This document shows, piece after piece, positions 28,007 to 34,628 of a stretch of DNA of 64,000 nt (position 1 is its first letter; each line of letters begins with the position of its first letter). This stretch comes from Paraburkholderia atlantica (GTDB taxonomy: Bacteria > Pseudomonadota > Gammaproteobacteria > Burkholderiales > Burkholderiaceae), in NCBI RefSeq assembly GCF_009362785.1, contig NZ_WHNQ01000001.1, forward strand, positions 372,001 to 436,000. The letters run 5' to 3'. Under the pieces are notes generated by a model that saw nothing but the letters and a program-made list of their open reading frames with translations, searched no databases and was not told where the DNA came from. A program made the translations under genes and the position numbers.

Positions 28007-29410
28007 ATGAAGCCCGACACCGGCCGCAGCCGCCCTACCCATCTCGTCGCCCGTTTTGTCGCGATCTCGTGGCGCGACCTGGCGGTCTCGTTCGGCCCGC
28101 TCGTGCTGCTGGTGATCGTCGCGATCTGGGCCGCCGTGCGGCTGATCGAGCCCGCCCCGCCGAATACGCTGACGATTAGCGCCGGCCCGGTCGGCAGCAC
28201 GTTCTGGATCGCCGCGCAGAAGTACAAGGCGATCCTCGCGCGCAACCGCATCACGCTCAACGTGCTGGCCTCGCAGGGCTCGCAGGAAAATCTGAAGCGG
28301 CTGTTGGACCCGCAGGCCAACGTCGATGTCGGCTTCGTGCAGAGCGGCATTGCGCCCGCCGCAGTCGACAAGGACAAAAGCCTGATGTCGCTCGGCAGCG
28401 TCGCTTACGTGCCGCTCGCGATCTTCTATCGCGGCGCGCCGGTCGACTGGCTGTCCGGCTTCAAGGGCGAACGCCTCGCGATCGGCCCCGAGGGCAGCGG
28501 CACGCGCGAGCTCGCGCTCGCGCTGCTGAAGGCCAACGGCATCGTGCCGGGCGGCCCGACCCAGCTGCTGCCGCTGACGGGCGACGCAGCCGCCGACGCG
28601 CTGATCGACGGCACGATCGACGCGACCTTCCTCGCCGGCGACTCGGCGCAACCGGCCGTGATGGGCAAGCTCTACCGCACGGGGAACGTACGCTTCTACG
28701 ATTTTTCGCAGGCCGACGCGTACACGCGCCGCTTTCCGTACCTGACGCAGCTGAAAGTGCCGATGGGCGCCTTCGACCTCGGCAAGAACCTGCCGGCGAA
28801 CTCGATCAGCATCGTCGCACCCACCGCCGAGCTGATCGCGCGCGATTCGCTGCATCCGGCGCTTTCGGATCTGCTGATCGAAGCCGCGCGCGAGGTGCAC
28901 GGCGGCGCGACGACGATGCAGCGCGCCGGCGAATTCCCCGCGCCGCTCGCACACGACTTCCCGCTTTCCGACGACGCCGCGCGCTACTACAAGTCGGGCA
29001 AAAGCTTCCTGTACCGGACGCTGCCGTTCTGGATCGCGAGTCTCGCGGACCGCCTGCTGGTGATCGTCGTGCCGCTGATCGTGCTGCTGGTGCCGGCGCT
29101 GCGCGTCGTGCCGGGCTTGTATGCGTGGCGCGTCAAGTCGCGCATCTATCGCTGGTACGGCGCGCTGATCGCGATCGAGCGCAGCGCGCTCAGCGAACAC
29201 TCGTCGGCCGAACGCGCGTCGCTGATCGAGCGGCTCGACACGATCGAAGACTCGGTCAACGGCATGAAGATGCCGCTCGCGTACGCGGACCAGTTCTACG
29301 TGCTGCGCGAGCACATCGGCTTCGTGCGGCGGCGGCTCACGGAAAGCCGCGACGCGCCGGGCAGGCAGGACGAGGCCGACGAGCAGGCGGCCGATAAGGT
29401 CAAAGGCTGA
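28007..29410 (+). CDS. TAXI-family solute-binding protein with membrane anchors
   Basis: 467 residues from ATG 28007. A membrane segment at about 26-47 is followed by a TAXI/NMT1-like periplasmic binding domain (TISAGPVGSTFWIAAQKYKA; VGFVQSGIAPAAVDKDKSLM; GEGLAIGPEGSG-type ligand loop at KGERLAIGPEGSGTRELAL). A second membrane segment follows at about 345-375 (LLVIVVPLIVLLVPALRVVP), with an approximately 90-residue cytoplasmic, coiled, charged tail. TAXI proteins normally feed a TRAP permease, but no TRAP permease gene is adjacent. The two-anchor form may act as a sensor or scaffold. Confidence 0.85.
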   Translation: MKPDTGRSRPTHLVARFVAISWRDLAVSFGPLVLLVIVAIWAAVRLIEPAPPNTLTISAGPVGSTFWIAAQKYKAILARNRITLNVLASQGSQENLKRLLDPQANVDVGFVQSGIAPAAVDKDKSLMSLGSVAYVPLAIFYRGAPVDWLSGFKGERLAIGPEGSGTRELALALLKANGIVPGGPTQLLPLTGDAAADALIDGTIDATFLAGDSAQPAVMGKLYRTGNVRFYDFSQADAYTRRFPYLTQLKVPMGAFDLGKNLPANSISIVAPTAELIARDSLHPALSDLLIEAAREVHGGATTMQRAGEFPAPLAHDFPLSDDAARYYKSGKSFLYRTLPFWIASLADRLLVIVVPLIVLLVPALRVVPGLYAWRVKSRIYRWYGALIAIERSALSEHSSAERASLIERLDTIEDSVNGMKMPLAYADQFYVLREHIGFVRRRLTESRDAPGRQDEADEQAADKVKG

Positions 29411-29569
29411 ACGCCCCGAAGACGCCGCCGGAACCCGCACCAGCCGCCCGCCACCAGGGGATATCGACCGGTGCAAGCCGGGACCGCACCGCGTAAGATC
29501 GCTACAATTTTGATGAGTTAACGGACGCACCCTCCGTTCCGTCCGACGCAGGCAATCCGGGAGACATTT

Positions 29570-30229
29570 ATGACCGTTGGCATCGACGCCCAACAGCCGC
29601 TGTGGTTTTACGATTTCGTCTCGCCGTTCACCTACCTGTTGCTCGAGCAACACGACAAATGGCCCGGCATGGACTTCGCATTCACGCCGGTCGTGCTGAA
29701 CGATCTGTATCGCCACTGGGGCCAGCGCTCCGCGTACAGCGTGCCCGCCAAGCGCACCTTCATGTACCGGCATGCGCTGTTTCGCGCGGAGCAGCTCGGC
29801 ATTCCGTACAAGATGCCGCCCGCTCATCCGTTCGATTCGATGAAACCGCTGCTGCTCGCGACCGCCGCGAACGGCGACGTGCAATTCGTGCGCGAGATTT
29901 TCCGCTTCATCTGGCGCGATGGGCGCGACCCATCGAGCGACGAAGCGTTCGCCGAGCTGTGCGAGCGCGTCGGCAGGCCGGACGGCCCGGAGCTGATCCA
30001 GGACGAAGCGGTGAAGGCGCAACTGCAGCGCAATACCGCCGATGCGATCGACCTCGGCGTCTATGGCGTGCCGACGTTTCGTCTGAACGATCAGCTGTTC
30101 TGGGGCGAGGACGCGCTACCGATGGTGCTGTACTGCGCGCGCACGCCGAACTGGCTCGAATCGCGCGAAGTGAAGCGGATCAGTTCGCTGCCATGGGGTC
30201 TGGCGGACAAGCCGGCATCGGCGCCATAA
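29570..30229 (+). CDS. DsbA-family 2-hydroxychromene-2-carboxylate isomerase-like protein
   Basis: 219 residues. The N-terminal WFYDFVSPFTYLLLEQHDKW places a Ser where kappa-class GST/HCCA isomerases use it to bind glutathione. The cis-Pro motif GVYGVPTFRLNDQLFWGED is conserved. A glutathione-dependent isomerase or transferase of aromatic breakdown products is likely. A LysR gene follows on the same strand. Confidence 0.85.
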   Translation: MTVGIDAQQPLWFYDFVSPFTYLLLEQHDKWPGMDFAFTPVVLNDLYRHWGQRSAYSVPAKRTFMYRHALFRAEQLGIPYKMPPAHPFDSMKPLLLATAANGDVQFVREIFRFIWRDGRDPSSDEAFAELCERVGRPDGPELIQDEAVKAQLQRNTADAIDLGVYGVPTFRLNDQLFWGEDALPMVLYCARTPNWLESREVKRISSLPWGLADKPASAP

Positions 30230-30431
30230 CACGGCGGCGGCAGCGCGCCGCGCCTGGGAGGCGGCGTCGGCCCGAACGAAGCGACGCCGGCACGCGCCGC
30301 GCTGATGCCGGCCATACCGCGCCCGCTATGCCGCCGAAGCGCAAACGGGCCTAAGGTTATAAGCTTTCGCACCCCACGCGCGCACCGCGCGGCGAGCCGA
30401 TCGGCTGCGCCCGCGTCACCACGCTTCGACC

Positions 30432-31370
30432 ATGGACGACACCGCCGCCTCACTCGATATCTGGCTCGTGCGCGTGCTGCGCACGCTGCTCGTCGAGCGC
30501 AGCGTCACGCAGACCGCGATGCGGCTGAACCAGACCCAGCCCGCGATCAGCACCGCGCTGCGCAAGCTGCGCGAAACGCTCGGCGATCCGATCCTGGTGC
30601 GCGGCAAGTCGGGCATGGTGCCGACCGAATACGGCGAGTCGCTGCTCGCCGCCGCGCAGCGCGTGCTGCGCGATGTCGATTTCGTCGCGACGCCGCACGG
30701 CGATTTCGACCCGGGCCGCTCGCGCCGCACGTTTCGCGTCGCCGCGCCCGACTATCTGAACGACTTCTTCATGCCGACCGTGATCGCGCGATTTCGCGAA
30801 GCGGCGCCGCATGCGCGGCTCGAAATCGAATCGCTGGGGCCGCTGCTCGATCATTCGGCCGCACTCGACGCCGGTGAACTCGATCTCGTGATCGGCAACT
30901 GGCCGAAGCCCGATCCGCGCTTCGAGCGCAGCGACCTGTTCGCCGATACGGTCGTCTGCATGATGCGCGCGGACCATCCGCTGACGCGCGAACCGCTGAC
31001 GCGCGACGCCTATCTGGCCGCGCCGCATCTGGCGCCGACACCGTACAGCGGCACGCGCGGCGGCGCCATCGACACCGGCTTCGCGCGTGCGAAGGCAAGC
31101 CGGCGCATCGTCGCGACGCTGCCCTACTTCGGGCTCGTCGCGCAGACGCTTTTGCAATCCGATCTGATCTTCACGACCACGCGGCGCTTCGCGATGCACT
31201 ACGCGAGCATGTTGCCGCTCGCGGTCGTCGACGTGCCGATCGCGTTTCCGCGCATCCGCTGCTATCAGTTGTGGCATCCGCAGCCGGATCGGCCGAGTGA
31301 TATCGGTTGGCTGAGGACGTTGATGTCCGAGGTGTCGGATGAGTTGGTGGCGCGCAAGCGCCGCGCGTGA
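30432..31370 (+). CDS. LysR family transcriptional regulator (NodD/NahR-like)
   Basis: 312 residues. The HTH (LRTLLVERSVTQTAMRLNQT, then QPAISTALRKLRETLGDPIL) and the effector domain (FRVAAPDYLNDFFMPTVIAR) match the branch that senses aromatic compounds (NahR, NodD, SyrM type). Its place behind an HCCA-isomerase-like gene agrees with an aromatic inducer. A pseudogene fragment begins right after its stop. Confidence 0.9.
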   Translation: MDDTAASLDIWLVRVLRTLLVERSVTQTAMRLNQTQPAISTALRKLRETLGDPILVRGKSGMVPTEYGESLLAAAQRVLRDVDFVATPHGDFDPGRSRRTFRVAAPDYLNDFFMPTVIARFREAAPHARLEIESLGPLLDHSAALDAGELDLVIGNWPKPDPRFERSDLFADTVVCMMRADHPLTREPLTRDAYLAAPHLAPTPYSGTRGGAIDTGFARAKASRRIVATLPYFGLVAQTLLQSDLIFTTTRRFAMHYASMLPLAVVDVPIAFPRIRCYQLWHPQPDRPSDIGWLRTLMSEVSDELVARKRRA

Positions 31371-31373
31371 AAG

Positions 31374-31529
31374 GGCAATGGCGGACACCTCATCGATGGA
31401 ATTGAAAGTATCCGTGAAATGGGTGCATTCGTGAATCAACGTCGTGATCTTGCACTCACGAAACAATTCGCCATGTGAAATACTGCAAAACTTCGAATAG
31501 ATAGCGATAACGCCCTGTTGGAATCGGGC
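31374..31529 (-). pseudogene. Fragment of a second M35-type metalloprotease
   Basis: The minus-strand frame 31529-31374 reads QQGVIAIYSKFCSI, then KITTLIHECTHFTDTF. This aligns with THTIAIHVDFCSM and IVSTLIHEASHFQDTM of the intact gene at 32037-32729, including the HExxH zinc motif. The frame has a stop immediately upstream (31530-31532) and homology ends at the LysR gene. Only about 50 residues remain, so this is the relic of a paralogous copy. Confidence 0.75.
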
Positions 31530-31551
31530 TTACCCATTCCGTGTCGCGCAT

Positions 31552-31575
31552 GAAAATGCCCCGCCGAAGCGGGGC
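31552..31575 (-). terminator. Terminator of the metalloprotease/OmpA-like operon
   Basis: The minus-strand stem GCCCCGC/GCGGGGC with a 4-nt loop is followed by ATTTTC. It begins 47 bp after the stop of the OmpA-like gene. Confidence 0.75.
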
Positions 31576-31621
31576 AAACCTCATGCGGACAGAATCGACT
31601 CAATCACGACTTGTCGCAGGT

Positions 31622-32044
31622 TTAATGTAGCGTCTCCTGCCCCGTACAGCACTTGTTAGGACAATCAGGCTCAAACGATATTTCGACACGGCGACCGTTT
31701 TCGACATCGTTCTTCGAGTAGACACGTGAACTTGTTTTTACCGCTCCACGCAAGAAATCAAATTGCTCCAACACCGCTTCACCCGCCATTAGGCGAGCTC
31801 GAGCCAATTCGGTTGGATTCTGCTCGCTTTCCTCTGCATGTCCGCTTACTAGCGTTGTCTCTTTAGTTTTGTGGTGCGCGTAGGTAATCTTTTGGTCAGC
31901 TACCCAGTTGGCGAGTCGCAAGACCTCATCAACGGGGATAGCCGCACTATTTGGTGGAAAGTAGATGTCGAAATCCTCTCCAGGCATACATGCGAAAACA
32001 TGTCCTGATATCAGAATCGAAACGATGGCATAGAACTTACGCAT
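31622..32044 (-). CDS. OmpA-like exported protein (possible lipoprotein, candidate partner of the metalloprotease)
   Basis: 140 residues from ATG 32044. Signal peptide (MRKFYAIVSILISGHVFA) with a Cys right after it, a weak lipobox. An OmpA-like domain follows: FDIYFPPNSAAI, then VSGHAEESEQNPTELARARL and NGRRVEISFEPDC. Such domains bind peptidoglycan. The start overlaps the metalloprotease stop by 8 bp, so the two are coupled. This layout suits an effector/immunity or enzyme/anchor pair, but that is inference. GC is clearly lower than in the flanks. Confidence 0.8.
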   Translation of the reverse strand: MRKFYAIVSILISGHVFACMPGEDFDIYFPPNSAAIPVDEVLRLANWVADQKITYAHHKTKETTLVSGHAEESEQNPTELARARLMAGEAVLEQFDFLRGAVKTSSRVYSKNDVENGRRVEISFEPDCPNKCCTGQETLH

Positions 32045-32729
32045 TGTAGATGACGTATCCGGCGATGCTATCAGCGTTATCGATTGCCTGTTCGGAGTTC
32101 GTCTTGCCCCACGACAGGCACTCGTCCATAAAGTATTTCCAGTCCTTGGTTCCCATGGTGTCCTGAAAGTGACTTGCCTCATGAATGAGCGTGGAAACAA
32201 TGGAATCCTTGTCCCATGAGAAATCACGCATTGAACAGAAATCTACGTGAATAGCGATCGTGTGCGTTTTAGTGTCCGGCGCGCATACTTCGGCGACCAC
32301 GCCGGATTTTACGGGGTTGGGTACGCATCCCAGGTATCTTGCCGTACCCGGTTCCCATCGGACGAAATTGTCACCGGTCAGCCCTCGCAACACACGACAA
32401 ATTGACGCTAAGCCACTCGCGAGCCGGCTTCTTACCGACTCGTCGCAATAGCCAAACCATGCTAGTACCCGTTCCTGATCTGACGCAGACCAGCGTGCCA
32501 AATCCTTTAAGCGTGTCTCCAGGAATCCTACGGCACGATCCCTGCACTTCAAAACCATCGCGCGAAAGTCTTTGTTTGACATGTTCGGGCATATCTTGTC
32601 CGTGTTGATTACGACATCTACCATTGACGCCGGGTTTGTATTAGTGACTGCGCCAGAATGAACCAAGAACCACTCTTCATTTTCTTTCACCTGAAAACTG
32701 TATTTATTCTTTTCGCCAAAATCATTCAT
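32037..32729 (-). CDS. M35-type (aspzincin) metalloprotease domain protein, candidate type VI effector
   Basis: 230 residues. The zinc motif LIHEASHFQDT, the aspzincin GT-x-D motif (GTKDW) some 3 residues on, and NADSIAGYV near the end fit the M35/Lys-specific metalloendopeptidase fold. The upstream part (VINTDKICPNMSNKDFRAMV) resembles the linker of bacterial M35-like toxins found near VgrG/Rhs genes. There is no signal peptide, consistent with delivery by a secretion machine. GC is about 50%, below the window average. A decayed N-terminal-module-like relic lies 10 bp upstream, suggesting a split effector. No VgrG or other T6SS gene is in the window. Confidence 0.75.
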   Translation of the reverse strand: MNDFGEKNKYSFQVKENEEWFLVHSGAVTNTNPASMVDVVINTDKICPNMSNKDFRAMVLKCRDRAVGFLETRLKDLARWSASDQERVLAWFGYCDESVRSRLASGLASICRVLRGLTGDNFVRWEPGTARYLGCVPNPVKSGVVAEVCAPDTKTHTIAIHVDFCSMRDFSWDKDSIVSTLIHEASHFQDTMGTKDWKYFMDECLSWGKTNSEQAIDNADSIAGYVIYNA

Positions 32730-32739
32730 TTTCGATTGC

Positions 32740-33203
32740 TCATGAAGTGTAAATTTTCAGACCCGATGCAACGTAGCTCCGTACACGCAGAGTCCTTCCT
32801 ACCGCGTCGGTTGTGCCGGTAATAAACCTGCCTTCGCCTGTGTCGATCCGGTAATGGACGTTTGCGAGCGCGCGCCCGTTGCGGTCCTTCAGCCTGAATT
32901 GTTCATCGAAACGCTTCTGCGGGCGTCCGCGTCAGTTGCACGCCCATTCGTAGCCCAAGGCTTCGGCCATGGCATAACCGGATTTCAGCTTACGAACCTC
33001 TCAAACGGAAAAAACTCGCCGGTTTCGACATTCAAGGCTTGTACCGACGGCATCGGCGGGAACTTTGAATAAATCGAATAGGTAATGCGGCAAAGTACGC
33101 ACACTTCCTCAACTGTCCAGTCCGTCCCTCTGTTTTCCTGCCTCTGCTGTTCCATTGAACTCAAGAGTTGTTTGGCAATGCCACGATAATTGACCATCAA
33201 CAC
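32740..33203 (-). pseudogene. Decayed effector N-terminal region upstream of the metalloprotease
   Basis: Two conserved-looking blocks lie in different frames. The first (33203-32985) has DWTVEEVCVLCRITYSIYSK and SVQALNVETGEFFPFE, then runs out of frame. The second frame continues EVRKLKSGYAMAEALGYEW, hits TGA (32932-32934), and resumes with FDEQFRLKDRNGRALANVHY and TGTTDAVGRTLRV until TGA 32740-32742. The last block has no ATG, GTG or TTG start. The LKDRNGRALANVHYRI type of module is found in front of toxin domains in T6SS cargo. One frameshift and one nonsense codon would explain the pattern. Confidence 0.5.
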
Positions 33204-33571
33204 GGACCGCGGTCAACCGCTTTAAATCGAGATAAGGCCGTTTTGACAAAACATGACGATGATGTCGCACATCTCAATTTCTATTGCATATTCTTGCTGG
33301 CGCTGGATGAAAGAAATGGCAATGACCCGCCGGGATTTATCGTGGAAACTGATGTCGGTTAGTGGCTGTGCCTATTCGATGTACGTTTGCACTGAACAAC
33401 AGCACGACTTAACCTCGTACTGCTCTGGCTTTGGCACGGTCACGGCCTATTCGGGCCAGATGTGGGAAGCGACAATCCAACGGCACCGGCGATCCCGGAT
33501 ATTCGCTCGCATAAGGCTGGCTTGCCGGTCCCGGGTTCCGCGTTGCGCGCCTATGGAACGGTGGGTGTTCG
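33204..33571 (+). other. Probable decayed coding sequence
   Basis: The plus strand holds short peptides in different frames that look protein-like: HLNFYCIFLLALDERNGNDP (to a stop at 33360-33362), YVCTEQQHDLTSYCSGFGTV, and PTAPAIPDIRSHKAGLPVPG ending at TGA 33573-33575. No single frame is open throughout. The last piece overlaps the next ATG as ATGA, as functional neighbours do. I cannot assign a family. Confidence 0.35.
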
Positions 33572-33781
33572 ATGAAAGGACGACTTCGGCGCATTGCGTG
33601 CATGCTCGCGTATATCGCTGCATCGCTTATCGGCGGTTGGTTCCTCGGGGCGTGTATCTCTCGCACGTCGCTTTCGATTCCAGGTTCGCTATGGAACGCG
33701 ATGCGTGCCGCCGTTCGGACAAGTGGCATCGTCGCTATCTACAACGAAGACGACGCTGAAACGCCTGGTCTCTTGCCCTAA
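33572..33781 (+). CDS. Small membrane protein, possibly truncated by an early stop
   Basis: 69 residues: basic start MKGRLRRIACMLAYIAASLI leading into one membrane segment, then a short polar tail. The frame stays open for 52 more codons past the TAA (EYWSRLRWTSHGLLLSVSFE and onward to TGA 33938-33940), so the stop may be a mutation that shortened a longer gene. It belongs to the low-GC accessory patch. No family recognised. Confidence 0.45.
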   Translation: MKGRLRRIACMLAYIAASLIGGWFLGACISRTSLSIPGSLWNAMRAAVRTSGIVAIYNEDDAETPGLLP

Positions 33782-33986
33782 CAATCGCGTCCTGAGTACT
33801 GGTCGCGCTTGCGTTGGACGTCGCATGGTTTGCTGTTATCCGTATCCTTCGAAAGCGGCGGGCATAACAACGCGTTGAGCGAGACAAGGCCGTGCAGAGA
33901 TGTGAACTGCCTCTTCCAACAGAGAGTGGCCGGCGCATGAGCCCCACGCCCTCGAACACTCGCGCACGCCCTTCGCGCCGTGTGGC

Positions 33987-34622
33987 CTAAACCGTGATCT
34001 GCTCCGTTGCGCGGGCAAGGCTCGCGGCCTGCCGTGTCCTCAATCGCAGCAGTTGCGCGCACACCGCAATCGCGATCGCGGCGGGCGCCTTGTCGACGAT
34101 GCCTTCGACGCCGATCGGGCAGGTCATCTCGGCGAGCCGCTCCAGTTCCACGCCTCGTTCGAGCAGACGCCGTTCGAACTTCACGCGCTTCGTCTTCGAG
34201 CCGATCATGCCGAAGTAGCTGAAATCACGCCGTCGCATGATGCGCGCGGCTAGCGAAAAATCGAGCGCATGGTTGTGCGTCATGACCAGAAACCACGCGC
34301 CGGGCGGCGCCGCGTCGACGATCGCGTCCGGTGTGTCGGTCGCTTCGACCTGCACGTTGGGCGGCGTTTCGTCGGGAAACAGTTCGTCGCGTTCATCGAC
34401 CCACTGGACCACGCACGGCAGACTGCCGAGCAGATGCACGAGCGCATGGCCGACATGCCCCGCGCCGAACAGCACGAGATGCATCGGCGCCGGCCGCGGT
34501 GCCAGTTCGGACGCGGCGCTACGCCGGCCGATCCGCACCGGCGCGCCATCGTCAATGGCGCTAACGCCGTTCAGACAATTGTTCAGGCGTGCTTCCATAT
34601 CGCGCTCCCACTCGTCCGTCAT
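33987..34622 (-). CDS. xdhC: XdhC, C-terminal domain only (molybdenum cofactor insertion protein)
   Basis: 211 residues. The Rossmann-like XdhC C-terminal domain is complete: MHLVLFGAGHVGHALVHLLG, then FLVMTHNHALDFSLAARIMR, FGMIGSKTKRVKFERRLLER and CPIGVEGIVDKAP. XdhC binds Moco, promotes its sulfuration and inserts it into XdhB. Family members are usually about 280-340 residues with an N-terminal CoxI-type domain carrying a conserved Cys-Gly motif, which is missing here. The start is only 6 bp after the xdhB stop, so no room exists for it. Either a functional short form or a deletion. Confidence 0.85.
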   Translation of the reverse strand: MTDEWERDMEARLNNCLNGVSAIDDGAPVRIGRRSAASELAPRPAPMHLVLFGAGHVGHALVHLLGSLPCVVQWVDERDELFPDETPPNVQVEATDTPDAIVDAAPPGAWFLVMTHNHALDFSLAARIMRRRDFSYFGMIGSKTKRVKFERRLLERGVELERLAEMTCPIGVEGIVDKAPAAIAIAVCAQLLRLRTRQAASLARATEQITV

Positions 34623-34628
34623 TCGCCA

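Noticed and set aside
27995..30022. A 675-codon minus-strand open frame opposite the TAXI and DsbA-like genes
   Set aside because: Arg/Gln/His-rich, no motif, and it spans two genes and a spacer with their own starts and ribosome sites.
31457..31551. A 31-residue minus-strand frame (MRDTEWVSPIPTGRYRYLFE and onward)
   Set aside because: It overlaps the metalloprotease fragment in another frame, lies right after a terminator and has no ribosome site. The fragment's match to the intact gene explains this DNA better.
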